A DNA stretch of 6,189 nt from Melioribacter sp. Lineage in GTDB: Bacteria > Bacteroidota > Ignavibacteria > Ignavibacteriales > Melioribacteraceae. The position numbers were made by a program, and so were the translations under genes. The notes under the pieces were generated by a model that ran no database searches, had not been told where the DNA came from, and was given only the letters and a program-made list of their open reading frames with translations. The DNA lies in contig JAENZU010000226.1 in NCBI GenBank assembly GCA_016841125.1, positions 1 to 6,189 on the forward strand, written 5' to 3'. Shown here in pieces: positions 1 through 6,189 of the stretch (within the stretch, counting starts at the first letter, position 1; every line of letters starts with the position of its first letter).

Positions 1-2357
1 CACCAGACTCTAGGCAATATGTGTGACGGTGTTTCCATTCTAATAATCTTTTCGACATACCGTCTGAAATTGATGTTTGAAAATCGCTTTGTCCATGCTG
101 GCAATATTACACTTATTCTGAATGAATAAGGATCGACATGCTGACAATCGGAGCAATCCGACTCTACGCATATTGGAAGTAATGGATCCTGCTTTGATTT
201 TGGAGCAAGCAGTAAATGATCAACCACAAACATTCCCTCATCACTCGATTTTATTATTGCGAACGATAAGAGCTCTCTGATTGCATTTTCTCTTTCCTCT
301 TCGGTTTTGAAATACTCAATTCTTCTTCCGACAATCTCACCGGTATCATCAACTATGTTGAAATAGTATCTTTCATCTTTCGTTATTTTCAACTGGTAAT
401 AACTCCGGTCAGTTGCAAACTTTGTTACAACTTCCATTTCCTTAATTGCACTTTGTTTATCCGCGTATCTGGTACTGCTGCTCAGCATTATCCCGGATTT
501 ATCATCACTATAAATTCTAAATCTATATTCGGTTATATCGTCATCATCTTTTTCTTCATACAATTCGTAAACTACATTACCTGCAAAATCTGTATTTATT
601 AAATTACGTCTGCTGTAATTTTTAATATTGATCAGCGATGCTAATCTCTTTTCAAGTCCAGTAACATTAAGCGCCGTATCCCATAATTCATCAACACTTC
701 TGTAATTAATACCGCAAGCTCTGGAAGCACTGAAGTTGGAATAATTCTGAAGGAAATTAATTTTTGTATCAATTAATTCTTGATAATCATTTTGCTTTGC
801 GATTGAAAAAATAATAGCGGCGTACTCGCTGAATGTTTCCGCAAACCGTGAGATTAGATGATCCAGAAAATTGTTTCTTCTTTTTTCGAACTGACTGCTC
901 TTCTCGGTTAAATCTTGAATATCTTTGCCGGCATTATTAAAATCAAAATAGAGTTCCTTAATTCTTTCATCGGTTGAAACAAGTTGGGTGAAGTAAGTTT
1001 TATTTACTTCTGGACTCATTGAGAATAATTTTCCAACCTCGGATAGCTGCTGAAAATAGTTAGCCAAAAGTTGATCAAAAAATAGAAGGTATGCTTTGAG
1101 CTGCCTTGCCTGCGCTTTTCTCATCGGTGTTGATGAATCAGGCAAACCGAGTTCGCCGATGCCGTAATTTTGCGGAAACAAATTTTGAATAGAATAATAA
1201 TCGGAGATACTTCGATAATCGCCGGTTGGAATGGGAATATCCTCACAATTAATTTCTGATTGGGCTTGCTCTATCTGCGAATTTATTTTCTCTAATTCAG
1301 ATTCAACCATTTCGCCGTCAGCCTGAAATGGAATGCTCTCTTTGTAATAAACTATTTTCGAAGACTCCTTCGATAATTGGGCTCTATGTGCATGATTGAC
1401 TTTCACTTCCCATTTATTTTCCGGCGAAATTGCCTGCCCCTTAGGATTTACTAAAACTTCCTGTACAGCCTTTACCCCGGGAATATCCATTAGAATGTGA
1501 ATTATATCGGAAAGATAGATTGATTTTCTTAAGTCTGAATCTTCCAATTCTTTATCACTGATAAATCCGTTTTGTAAAATAGGTCCTTCAAAAATTTCAT
1601 CTGCGGTAAAACCTTTATCAAACATTTCAGCGAGGGAATATTGATTTACAGTAGGAGTCAAATACTGCTGCAGCTCATGGAAAATATTAGCTTCTAATTG
1701 GGATAAATTCACATCACTTTCAATTTCAACTTCAGCACAAATAATAAACTCTTGATCTTTGATCGGCTCGACAGTTAAGAAGTCTTCGCATAGATTTCTA
1801 TTGGCAGCCAGAGCATCTTTACATTCTTCAACTACTTTCTTCTTTGAAGAAGCCGATTTAATGCCTGCATCAAACTCAACGGTTACATTATAGAATCCAT
1901 TGATAGATATCTCCTTGGATGGAAAAGCCGGCGGCGGTTTTTTGTGTACGAGTTTACTTTCTAAGCAATTAATAAAAATTGGATCAACATTCGTCACCTC
2001 AATCCACGCATTATTCACACCATTTATATCAATCAATAATTTTCGATAGTCACTTATTGTAAGCGGTTTGTTGGGTAAAATTTTCTTGGCGGTAACGAAC
2101 TGCTCTAGAAGATTTTTCGCATTCTCTTCTTTGGTAGTTAGAATATCTTTAATATCAAACGATGCTCTATAGCCAAGATCGGTAATAGCATAACATAACA
2201 ACTCTAAAATAGTAATTCCCGGATCGTGAACATTATAATCTGTCCAGAGTTTACTGGCATATTTTTCAATATAGGCTAGTCCTTCAATTCGCAGCAATTC
2301 GTAATCCAGATAAGCCGGCTGATCTCCTATTTTTGATATTGTTAATTTTTCTGACAT
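1..2357 (-). CDS. Second large baseplate wedge protein, Afp12/gp7-like (partial, 3' end outside window)
   Basis: An open frame runs from ATG 2357-2355 to the window edge, giving 785 residues without a stop; the C-terminus is missing. Near the N-terminus, WTDYNVHDPGITILELLCYA (38-57) and ITDLGYR are the hallmark start of large baseplate proteins in tail-like systems. SDYRKLLIDINGVNNAWI (102-119) and SDIIHILMDIPGVKAV (283-298) resemble J-type segments. A short coiled coil is likely at about 348-370. SSTPMRKAQARQLKAYLLFF (408-427) begins a helical stretch reaching about 580. Residues 595-702 look like a tandem YegP/DUF1508 unit. A Cys730/Cys735/Cys738 cluster then precedes DPYSFRISVILPAW (742-755) and FRRYVEKIIRMETPSHILPR (764-783), a conserved late segment of this family. 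The start lies 5 bp after the gp6-like gene without a clear Shine-Dalgarno sequence, so coupling is likely. Position after gp6 and overall pattern favour Afp12/gp7; a gp6 paralogue is the alternative. Confidence 0.85.
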   Translation of the reverse strand, partial: MSEKLTISKIGDQPAYLDYELLRIEGLAYIEKYASKLWTDYNVHDPGITILELLCYAITDLGYRASFDIKDILTTKEENAKNLLEQFVTAKKILPNKPLTISDYRKLLIDINGVNNAWIEVTNVDPIFINCLESKLVHKKPPPAFPSKEISINGFYNVTVEFDAGIKSASSKKKVVEECKDALAANRNLCEDFLTVEPIKDQEFIICAEVEIESDVNLSQLEANIFHELQQYLTPTVNQYSLAEMFDKGFTADEIFEGPILQNGFISDKELEDSDLRKSIYLSDIIHILMDIPGVKAVQEVLVNPKGQAISPENKWEVKVNHAHRAQLSKESSKIVYYKESIPFQADGEMVESELEKINSQIEQAQSEINCEDIPIPTGDYRSISDYYSIQNLFPQNYGIGELGLPDSSTPMRKAQARQLKAYLLFFDQLLANYFQQLSEVGKLFSMSPEVNKTYFTQLVSTDERIKELYFDFNNAGKDIQDLTEKSSQFEKRRNNFLDHLISRFAETFSEYAAIIFSIAKQNDYQELIDTKINFLQNYSNFSASRACGINYRSVDELWDTALNVTGLEKRLASLINIKNYSRRNLINTDFAGNVVYELYEEKDDDDITEYRFRIYSDDKSGIMLSSSTRYADKQSAIKEMEVVTKFATDRSYYQLKITKDERYYFNIVDDTGEIVGRRIEYFKTEEERENAIRELLSFAIIKSSDEGMFVVDHLLLAPKSKQDPLLPICVESDCSDCQHVDPYSFRISVILPAWTKRFSNINFRRYVEKIIRMETPSHILPRVW

Positions 2358-2362
2358 AATGT

Positions 2363-5300
2363 TCAATCTAAATTTTTAATATCGTGTTGTTTTACAGATA
2401 CAAGAATTGCTTTCGGGTTAGTAGCCTCAGCCGTTTCAATATCAGTCGCATGTGCCGATCCAATCAATTGGGAAAGTCTAAAATCTGTGATGAAATCCAC
2501 ATACATTAATTTTTCAATAAAGTAGAGTATTACAGACTTATGAATTCTTCCTCCGAAATTTATTTCTTTCGAAGTCTCCCCGGTCCACGGTGATATAAAA
2601 TCAATTATATCTTTATTCAACACATCTTTGTAATAGCCAAACTCGTAACTCTTTTTGAAGCGCACCTTAAACTCACACTTTATTTCTTCATACTCAGGAT
2701 TAACAACGTGAAGCTGAACAAAGGGGCTTACTTTTTTCTGCAGCACTTCTTTAATTTTTGTCAATGTGGCAAGATCGGTTTTAGGTTGATACTTATTTTC
2801 GTAAGACAAATTTTTGAGGTCTGGTATTGGTATAATTGTTACGTGGCCGGGAGCGCTAAATGATTCAGTCGAGGAGTGATTAAGCGATTTAACTTTATAA
2901 ATTGATGGGAATTTTTGTAAAACTATGCGCTCATAATCCCAAATAGTAACGGCTCTGTTTTTATGGCGAAGTCTTTCACTTACCCTTGTATAATAGTTCT
3001 CATCGGACTCTTGCATTTTTCCGCCGAATGAGCTATAAGGCTGATCAATACTTTTAATGGCTGCATCGGATACAATAAATTTTGAAATACTTTTTGCTGG
3101 CAGCGGATTTTCCAAATGATTCGGATCATTGTCATTGTCTCTGAACTCAACCAAAGCTGCATTTGATCGAACATCCAAAAGATCGCAAACAGAATCACTA
3201 TCCTTTTCAACTTTTGCTTTTAACCAATAATAGCTTTCTGAAAATAGAGAATTATTATTCGTAGCAATTGAGGGAATGCTAAACTTAATGATCCCGCTTG
3301 TCAGCAGCCCGTTCGTTGCATCACTTAAAATATTTGAATCATCGAGTTGCAGCCAATAATTATCGCTTAGTATACTCCACGCAATGTTGGCTTTTTGTTT
3401 TTCAGGATTGGCGCTTCCCTGAAGAACTTGAAACAACAATGATAAATTCTGATCCGGCTCTATATCTTCGACCCCGATATAAAACTCACCGCCATCCGCA
3501 GGATACTGCTGAAGCAGATAAATATTCTTATCGTCAACAAAGCCTGAGTGATCAACCAGGTAGGAGTGCTGCTGCATTTGACCAAAAGGTGTTATGTGGT
3601 AAAATTCGATTTCACTGTTTAAATAATCATCTTCAAGTAACGAATCTATTTTTTCAACATCGGTTGACGCAGAGTAATCAAATTCCAGTTTATCAATAAC
3701 AGGTGTGTATGGTTCTTTAGGCAAAGACAGCGCGCCGCTGGTGTGTTCAACAACTGCCTTTGTATATTCAGCGGTGAACTCTTTATGAAGAAAATCCCGC
3801 ACCAACTCCAGCGTTATAAAACCTTTTTGGAAAGAGGCTTGATTTTTAAATATCCCCAATTTTTCAAGATTTGCTAAAACTGATTGATCAATGGTATTCC
3901 CATACCTCAGCCGATTCTTCTTTGAATATGCCCATCTGTTTTGCTTTAGAAAAATATTTTTGGTTCCCTTAGCAATTGACGCGGAACCGGCAAATCTTTT
4001 ATTTTGTTGTATTTCAATTTCATGTACCGATTTTGCATTCGTCGCAAATAACGAAACAGTGTCATTCGTTTCCCAGCCGAAATCATCTTTGGCAAACAAT
4101 TTTGCCTGAAAATAATCATTGCTTCTAATCGCACCGTAGTTGTAATGGTTTCCCAAGTTTGATGCCGGAACATCAAGCCATTTAATCCTGAGATTGAATC
4201 TGCTTAAATTTTTTGAGAGAGCTTCACTGCATCCAATATGAAATTTAGAACCCGACTTCGGAATGGCACCAAATGGTGAAAATGGTTTTGACGGATCGAC
4301 ATTTCCAAAATCATTTTTAATTTCTAATTCGGTTACATTTTCTGCAGTTACTGAAATTTTTGCTGTTTGCAGAATTACATTTCGTAATTCGCTATATCCG
4401 TTTGAACTTGATTTAGTATCAAGTAATACCTGCATTATTGGCGACGATGTATCAAAATTTCCTTTGTGTAATTTCGTATCATATTCAACTATTGCGCCAT
4501 CATCCGGTGATAATGAAACTTCAAAATTAAATTTATAGGAACCCCCGGTTGACTTGCTTAATTTCGGATTAACCGGGAAAGGTCCAAGCCAGCCTTCGCT
4601 TCCGGTAAGATAAACATCAAGCGTTTTGTCGAAGTCTGTTCCGGATTTCCAATTCGAAACCGTTAAATCAGCTGTAATTGTTCTTTTGGCAGAAGATAAT
4701 TTTAGAATTGGGGAAGCAAGTGCAAAACCAAGTGATGCTTGCGGTAATAATTTGTTTCCGAAAGGTTTCCATCCCGGATTGACATCATCTAACTTTCCTC
4801 CCATTCCATCTGATGAATTTGCAACCGGCGCAAATCTAATTACCGACTCAGCACCGCTATTATCAACGTAAACAGATCTTAAATTTTCTACTTTCGATCT
4901 ATTTACAACAATATCTTCAGTAAGTTCATATTCCAAAATTTTACCGGTAATATCTTTACCCGCCGAAAACCGAGTGCCACTATTTAATAACCTTGAATCA
5001 ATATTTTTTTTGAGTTCAAAAATTAAATGGGATTTATCGGGAATAGGACCTAACTTCTTTAATTTGAGTATCTCTCCGTAATAAAAATTCAAATGCTTTT
5101 CGGTAAGACTATTTATTTCGTCAACCGGATATTTAAGCAACTTTAAAAATGATGCAAGAAGTGAAAGGTGCGGTTCCAGATCGCCTTCTACCTTTTCAAG
5201 ATCTAATCCATCTAGTTTTTCAAAAAACGATTTCCAACTACCCGCTTCTTGATTCTCAACATCGTAGTATATAGTAATATCAGCGTAATCAAAAATAAAT

Positions 5301-5419
5301 TTTGTTAGATCATCAAAGCTTCTTCCATCTATTTTAACCGAATCCGGATCAAGCCCGGCAGGGAACCTGCTTCTTTGAGTCTGTCCGTCTCGTTTCAGTA
5401 TATTATCAAAATTGCTCAT
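2363..5419 (-). CDS. Baseplate J / gp6-like wedge protein (Afp11/Pvc11-like)
   Basis: This complete 1018-residue protein is the likely main wedge subunit of the baseplate ring, which holds the hub and converts target contact into sheath contraction. The N-terminal part (about 1-200) includes DLEPHLSLLASFLKLL near 80-96 and an SGTRFSAG beta motif at 147-154, typical of baseplate J proteins. A long beta-rich region (about 225-490) carries LGFALASPIL (230-239) and a PFSPFG...GSKFHIG pattern (379-396) found in large bacterial baseplate J relatives. The J-like core (about 571-860) holds FYHITPFGQ (606-614), LSLLFQVLQGSANP (659-672), SGIIKFSIP (708-716) and AVTIWDYERIV (823-833). The C-terminal gp6-like part (about 898-985) contains VQLHVVNPEYEEI and INFGGRIHKS. 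No signal peptide or membrane segment is visible. It overlaps the gp25-like gene by 1 bp and ends (TGA) 5 bp before the next gene. The family is clear; domain borders are approximate. Confidence 0.93.
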   Translation of the reverse strand: MSNFDNILKRDGQTQRSRFPAGLDPDSVKIDGRSFDDLTKFIFDYADITIYYDVENQEAGSWKSFFEKLDGLDLEKVEGDLEPHLSLLASFLKLLKYPVDEINSLTEKHLNFYYGEILKLKKLGPIPDKSHLIFELKKNIDSRLLNSGTRFSAGKDITGKILEYELTEDIVVNRSKVENLRSVYVDNSGAESVIRFAPVANSSDGMGGKLDDVNPGWKPFGNKLLPQASLGFALASPILKLSSAKRTITADLTVSNWKSGTDFDKTLDVYLTGSEGWLGPFPVNPKLSKSTGGSYKFNFEVSLSPDDGAIVEYDTKLHKGNFDTSSPIMQVLLDTKSSSNGYSELRNVILQTAKISVTAENVTELEIKNDFGNVDPSKPFSPFGAIPKSGSKFHIGCSEALSKNLSRFNLRIKWLDVPASNLGNHYNYGAIRSNDYFQAKLFAKDDFGWETNDTVSLFATNAKSVHEIEIQQNKRFAGSASIAKGTKNIFLKQNRWAYSKKNRLRYGNTIDQSVLANLEKLGIFKNQASFQKGFITLELVRDFLHKEFTAEYTKAVVEHTSGALSLPKEPYTPVIDKLEFDYSASTDVEKIDSLLEDDYLNSEIEFYHITPFGQMQQHSYLVDHSGFVDDKNIYLLQQYPADGGEFYIGVEDIEPDQNLSLLFQVLQGSANPEKQKANIAWSILSDNYWLQLDDSNILSDATNGLLTSGIIKFSIPSIATNNNSLFSESYYWLKAKVEKDSDSVCDLLDVRSNAALVEFRDNDNDPNHLENPLPAKSISKFIVSDAAIKSIDQPYSSFGGKMQESDENYYTRVSERLRHKNRAVTIWDYERIVLQKFPSIYKVKSLNHSSTESFSAPGHVTIIPIPDLKNLSYENKYQPKTDLATLTKIKEVLQKKVSPFVQLHVVNPEYEEIKCEFKVRFKKSYEFGYYKDVLNKDIIDFISPWTGETSKEINFGGRIHKSVILYFIEKLMYVDFITDFRLSQLIGSAHATDIETAEATNPKAILVSVKQHDIKNLD

Positions 5420-5421
5420 TA
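5417..5421 (-). promoter_or_regulatory. TAATG stop/start overlap (translational coupling)
   Basis: The gp25-like gene ends in TAA (5421-5419) and the gp6-like gene starts with ATG at 5419-5417, sharing one base. No clear Shine-Dalgarno sequence precedes this ATG; the upstream sequence is GAGTTGAGCAAAAAT. Translation of the large wedge protein therefore probably depends on ribosomes terminating on the gp25-like gene. The coupling is inferred from the overlap and is not shown directly. Confidence 0.6.
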
Positions 5422-5838
5422 ATTTTTGCTCAACTCTGCGATGTAATATGGGTAAACATAATTGTAACGGGAGTTTGTGGCTTTAATAGTATAGTCAACC
5501 AAGATATTTACAATACCATTATTTTGTTCGCCGGCATCTATTGACAGATTATGAAGTTTAATTCTTGGTTCGAACATCAAGATGGCATGACGTACCAAAC
5601 CCTCCGTGTAAGTGATCAATGATGTATTGATTGATTCAAACAAAAGATGATTAAGATTGCATCCATACTTATTCTGCATTATTCTCTCGCCAACCGAGGT
5701 AGAAAATAATATGCTTAGACTGTTTTCGATATCCTCTTTACCGGTGGTCATTTCTATTCCATTGGTTTGTTTGGAAAATGTCGGAGGGAAATCCCACCCG
5801 GTACCTAAAAAGGAATTACTATTTTTGTTTTCTTTCAT
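5419..5838 (-). CDS. gp25-like baseplate protein (Afp9/Pvc9-like, T6SS TssE-related)
   Basis: This 139-residue protein has the length and layout of the gp25 family ('gp25-like lysozyme' by historical name, now regarded as structural). In contractile tails gp25 sits on the wedge and nucleates sheath assembly. An N-terminal FLGTGWDFPPTF segment (residues 10-21) is followed by a GKEDIENSLSILFST helix (33-47), the GERIMQNKYGC strand (50-60) and the diagnostic Glu90-Pro91-Arg92 (EPR) motif. It ends with a beta segment typical of the family (110-130). No lysozyme catalytic function is claimed. The start ATG at 5838-5836 has only a weak GGA six bases upstream, which overlaps the PAAR stop region. 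The stop TAA shares its last base with the next ATG. Position between the PAAR tip and gp6-like wedge genes supports the role. Confidence 0.93.
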   Translation of the reverse strand: MKENKNSNSFLGTGWDFPPTFSKQTNGIEMTTGKEDIENSLSILFSTSVGERIMQNKYGCNLNHLLFESINTSLITYTEGLVRHAILMFEPRIKLHNLSIDAGEQNNGIVNILVDYTIKATNSRYNYVYPYYIAELSKN

Positions 5839-5841
5839 ATA

Positions 5842-6120
5842 CTATCCAATTATTACAGTTACTTCACCCAACACGGCTGAAGCACCACACAAACATGTAT
5901 CGCCAACTCTAAGCGCCGGCTTTCCGCCAATCAAAACCGTTGTACTGCCGGCAGGGAAAATACTTACCGTGGGTTGATGAGATACGGGGGGTAATGCACA
6001 AACATGTGTATCACCCATAACAGCAGCACTTATTCCTCCGATTAATACGTTCGGAACTCCGGGACCTACGATAGTACCACCGTGATTTGATATATCCGTC
6101 ACTCTGGCGGCTGGCGGCAT
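5842..6120 (-). CDS. PAAR-domain spike-tip protein (Afp10/Pvc10-like)
   Basis: This 92-residue protein is one complete PAAR domain with no N- or C-terminal extension. PAAR proteins sit as a small cone on the spike trimer and sharpen the puncturing device; a zinc ion near the apex is held by His and Cys residues. The start MPPAARVTD is typical of the family. Two pseudo-repeats are clear: residues 24-41 (VLIGG...AxxxGDTHVC) and 61-78 (VLIGG...AxxxGDTCLC). Likely zinc ligands are among His13, His39, His48, Cys76 and Cys78; Cys41 is an extra candidate. The start follows a strong AGGAG, and the stop (TAG, 5844-5842) lies 3 bp before the gp25-like gene. Because no effector domain is fused, the protein should be purely structural, with cargo carried another way. 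The family call is firm; the zinc ligands are inferred by pattern. Confidence 0.95.
   Translation of the reverse strand: MPPAARVTDISNHGGTIVGPGVPNVLIGGISAAVMGDTHVCALPPVSHQPTVSIFPAGSTTVLIGGKPALRVGDTCLCGASAVLGEVTVIIG
5887..6051 (-). repeat. Two internal pseudo-repeats of the PAAR fold (protein level)
   Basis: PAAR residues 24-41 (5998-6051) and 61-78 (5887-5940) share the pattern V-L-I-G-G-x-x-A-x-x-x-G-D-T-x-x-C. The DNA has diverged apart from the GATACA...TGT block at the end of each unit, so this is the internal symmetry known for PAAR domains and not a recent duplication. Confidence 0.7.
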
Positions 6121-6125
6121 TTTAA

Positions 6126-6130
6126 CTCCT
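6126..6130 (-). promoter_or_regulatory. Ribosome binding site of the PAAR gene
   Basis: AGGAG is read on the minus strand, five bases upstream of the ATG at 6120-6118. It overlaps the TAG stop of the preceding spike gene, so ribosomes finishing the spike stop directly on this site. It is the only strong Shine-Dalgarno sequence in the window and it fixes the PAAR start. Confidence 0.75.
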
Positions 6131-6189
6131 AATTTATTTGAACTATTGAACCTTTAATTATTGTCTGTCCGGCTGAACTAATTTCCGCA
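6129..6189 (-). CDS. C-terminal end of a probable gp5/VgrG-like spike protein (partial)
   Basis: Only the last 19 codons and a TAG stop (6131-6129) lie in the window; the 5' part is beyond base 6189. The visible tail reads AEISSAGQTIIKGSIVQIN. Alternating small and hydrophobic residues followed by a 'KG-x-x-V-x-IN' ending are typical of the C-terminal beta-helix of gp5/VgrG-type central spike proteins, which usually close with a similar I-K-G-x-x-V-x-I-N motif. In Afp/PVC-like systems this corresponds to Afp8/Pvc8, the trimeric spike below the tube. The next gene encodes the PAAR tip that caps such a spike, which supports the call. The stop codon merges with the ribosome binding site of that gene (TAGGAG), so the two are almost certainly co-transcribed. 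With only 19 residues, the assignment rests mainly on the ending motif and context. Confidence 0.65.
   Translation of the reverse strand, partial: AEISSAGQTIIKGSIVQIN

Noticed and set aside
1..2357. Frameshift or pseudogene because the last gene has no stop
   Set aside because: The frame is uninterrupted over 785 codons up to the window edge, and the late conserved segment DPYSFR is intact. The gene is simply cut by the window.
2980..3210. A 76-codon minus-strand open frame with a hydrophobic start
   Set aside because: It is in another frame of the gp6-like gene. The hydrophobic stretch arises from the T-rich antisense composition, and no ribosome binding site is seen.
3298..3699. A 133-codon plus-strand open frame
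   Set aside because: It lies wholly antisense to the gp6-like gene, its translation has no recognisable domain and low-complexity-like composition, and it has no ribosome binding site. It is a shadow of the real frame.
3920..4807. The long beta-rich region of the gp6-like protein as a novel inserted domain
   Set aside because: The LGFALASPIL and PFSPFG/GSKFHIG patterns are recalled as regular parts of large bacterial baseplate J relatives, so this is probably normal family architecture.
3891..4871. Several short open frames on both strands (3891-4109, 3946-4176, 4263-4538, 4626-4871)
   Set aside because: All lie inside the gp6-like gene, which has clear homology-type motifs through this region. 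None shows a plausible start context.
5419..5838. Enzymatic lysozyme activity for the gp25-like protein
   Set aside because: The 'lysozyme' label is historical. The EPR motif and position point to a structural wedge/sheath-initiator role, and no catalytic site can be identified.
5657..5977. A 106-codon plus-strand open frame crossing the PAAR/gp25 junction
   Set aside because: It is antisense to two well-supported genes, and the apparent protein has no family features beyond mirrored bases of those genes.

Overview
The window is a compact, single-strand stretch (all genes on the minus strand) of a structural operon for a phage-tail-like contractile injection system, most like the extracellular (eCIS, Afp/PVC-type) family. 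The sequence is A+T-rich by eye and its codon use leans on AGA, ATA and AAA. Start sites lack strong Shine-Dalgarno sequences, except for the PAAR gene. The protein families resemble those of Bacteroidota and relatives (FCB group, possibly Ignavibacteria-like). The phylum is an inference; no rRNA or other marker gene is present.

Read in the direction of transcription (high to low coordinates), the layout has five parts. (1) 6189-6129 is the last 19 codons of a gene whose C-terminus looks like the beta-helix end of a gp5/VgrG-type central spike. (2) 6120-5842 is a 92-residue PAAR protein, the sharpened spike tip. (3) 5838-5419 is a 139-residue gp25-like baseplate protein with the family's EPR motif. 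(4) 5419-2363 is a 1018-residue baseplate J / gp6-like wedge protein. (5) 2357-1 is the first 785 residues of a second large wedge protein (Afp12/gp7-like), which runs off the window edge. The gaps are 8 bp, 3 bp, a 1-bp stop/start overlap and 5 bp. No internal promoter, terminator, RNA gene, mobile element or CRISPR array is visible, and no non-coding stretch longer than 8 bp exists.

Together these genes describe the baseplate hub and wedges of one machine. The spike carries the PAAR tip, gp25 is expected to join the wedge to the sheath, and the gp6-like and gp7-like proteins form the ring that triggers sheath contraction. Tube, sheath, LysM adaptor, tape measure, fibre, AAA+ ATPase, cap and cargo genes are expected outside the window and cannot be confirmed here.

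The system is of a known kind. The points most worth a second look are a tandem YegP/DUF1508-like segment inside the second wedge protein, a cysteine cluster just after it, and N-terminal and J-like motifs shared by the two wedge proteins.
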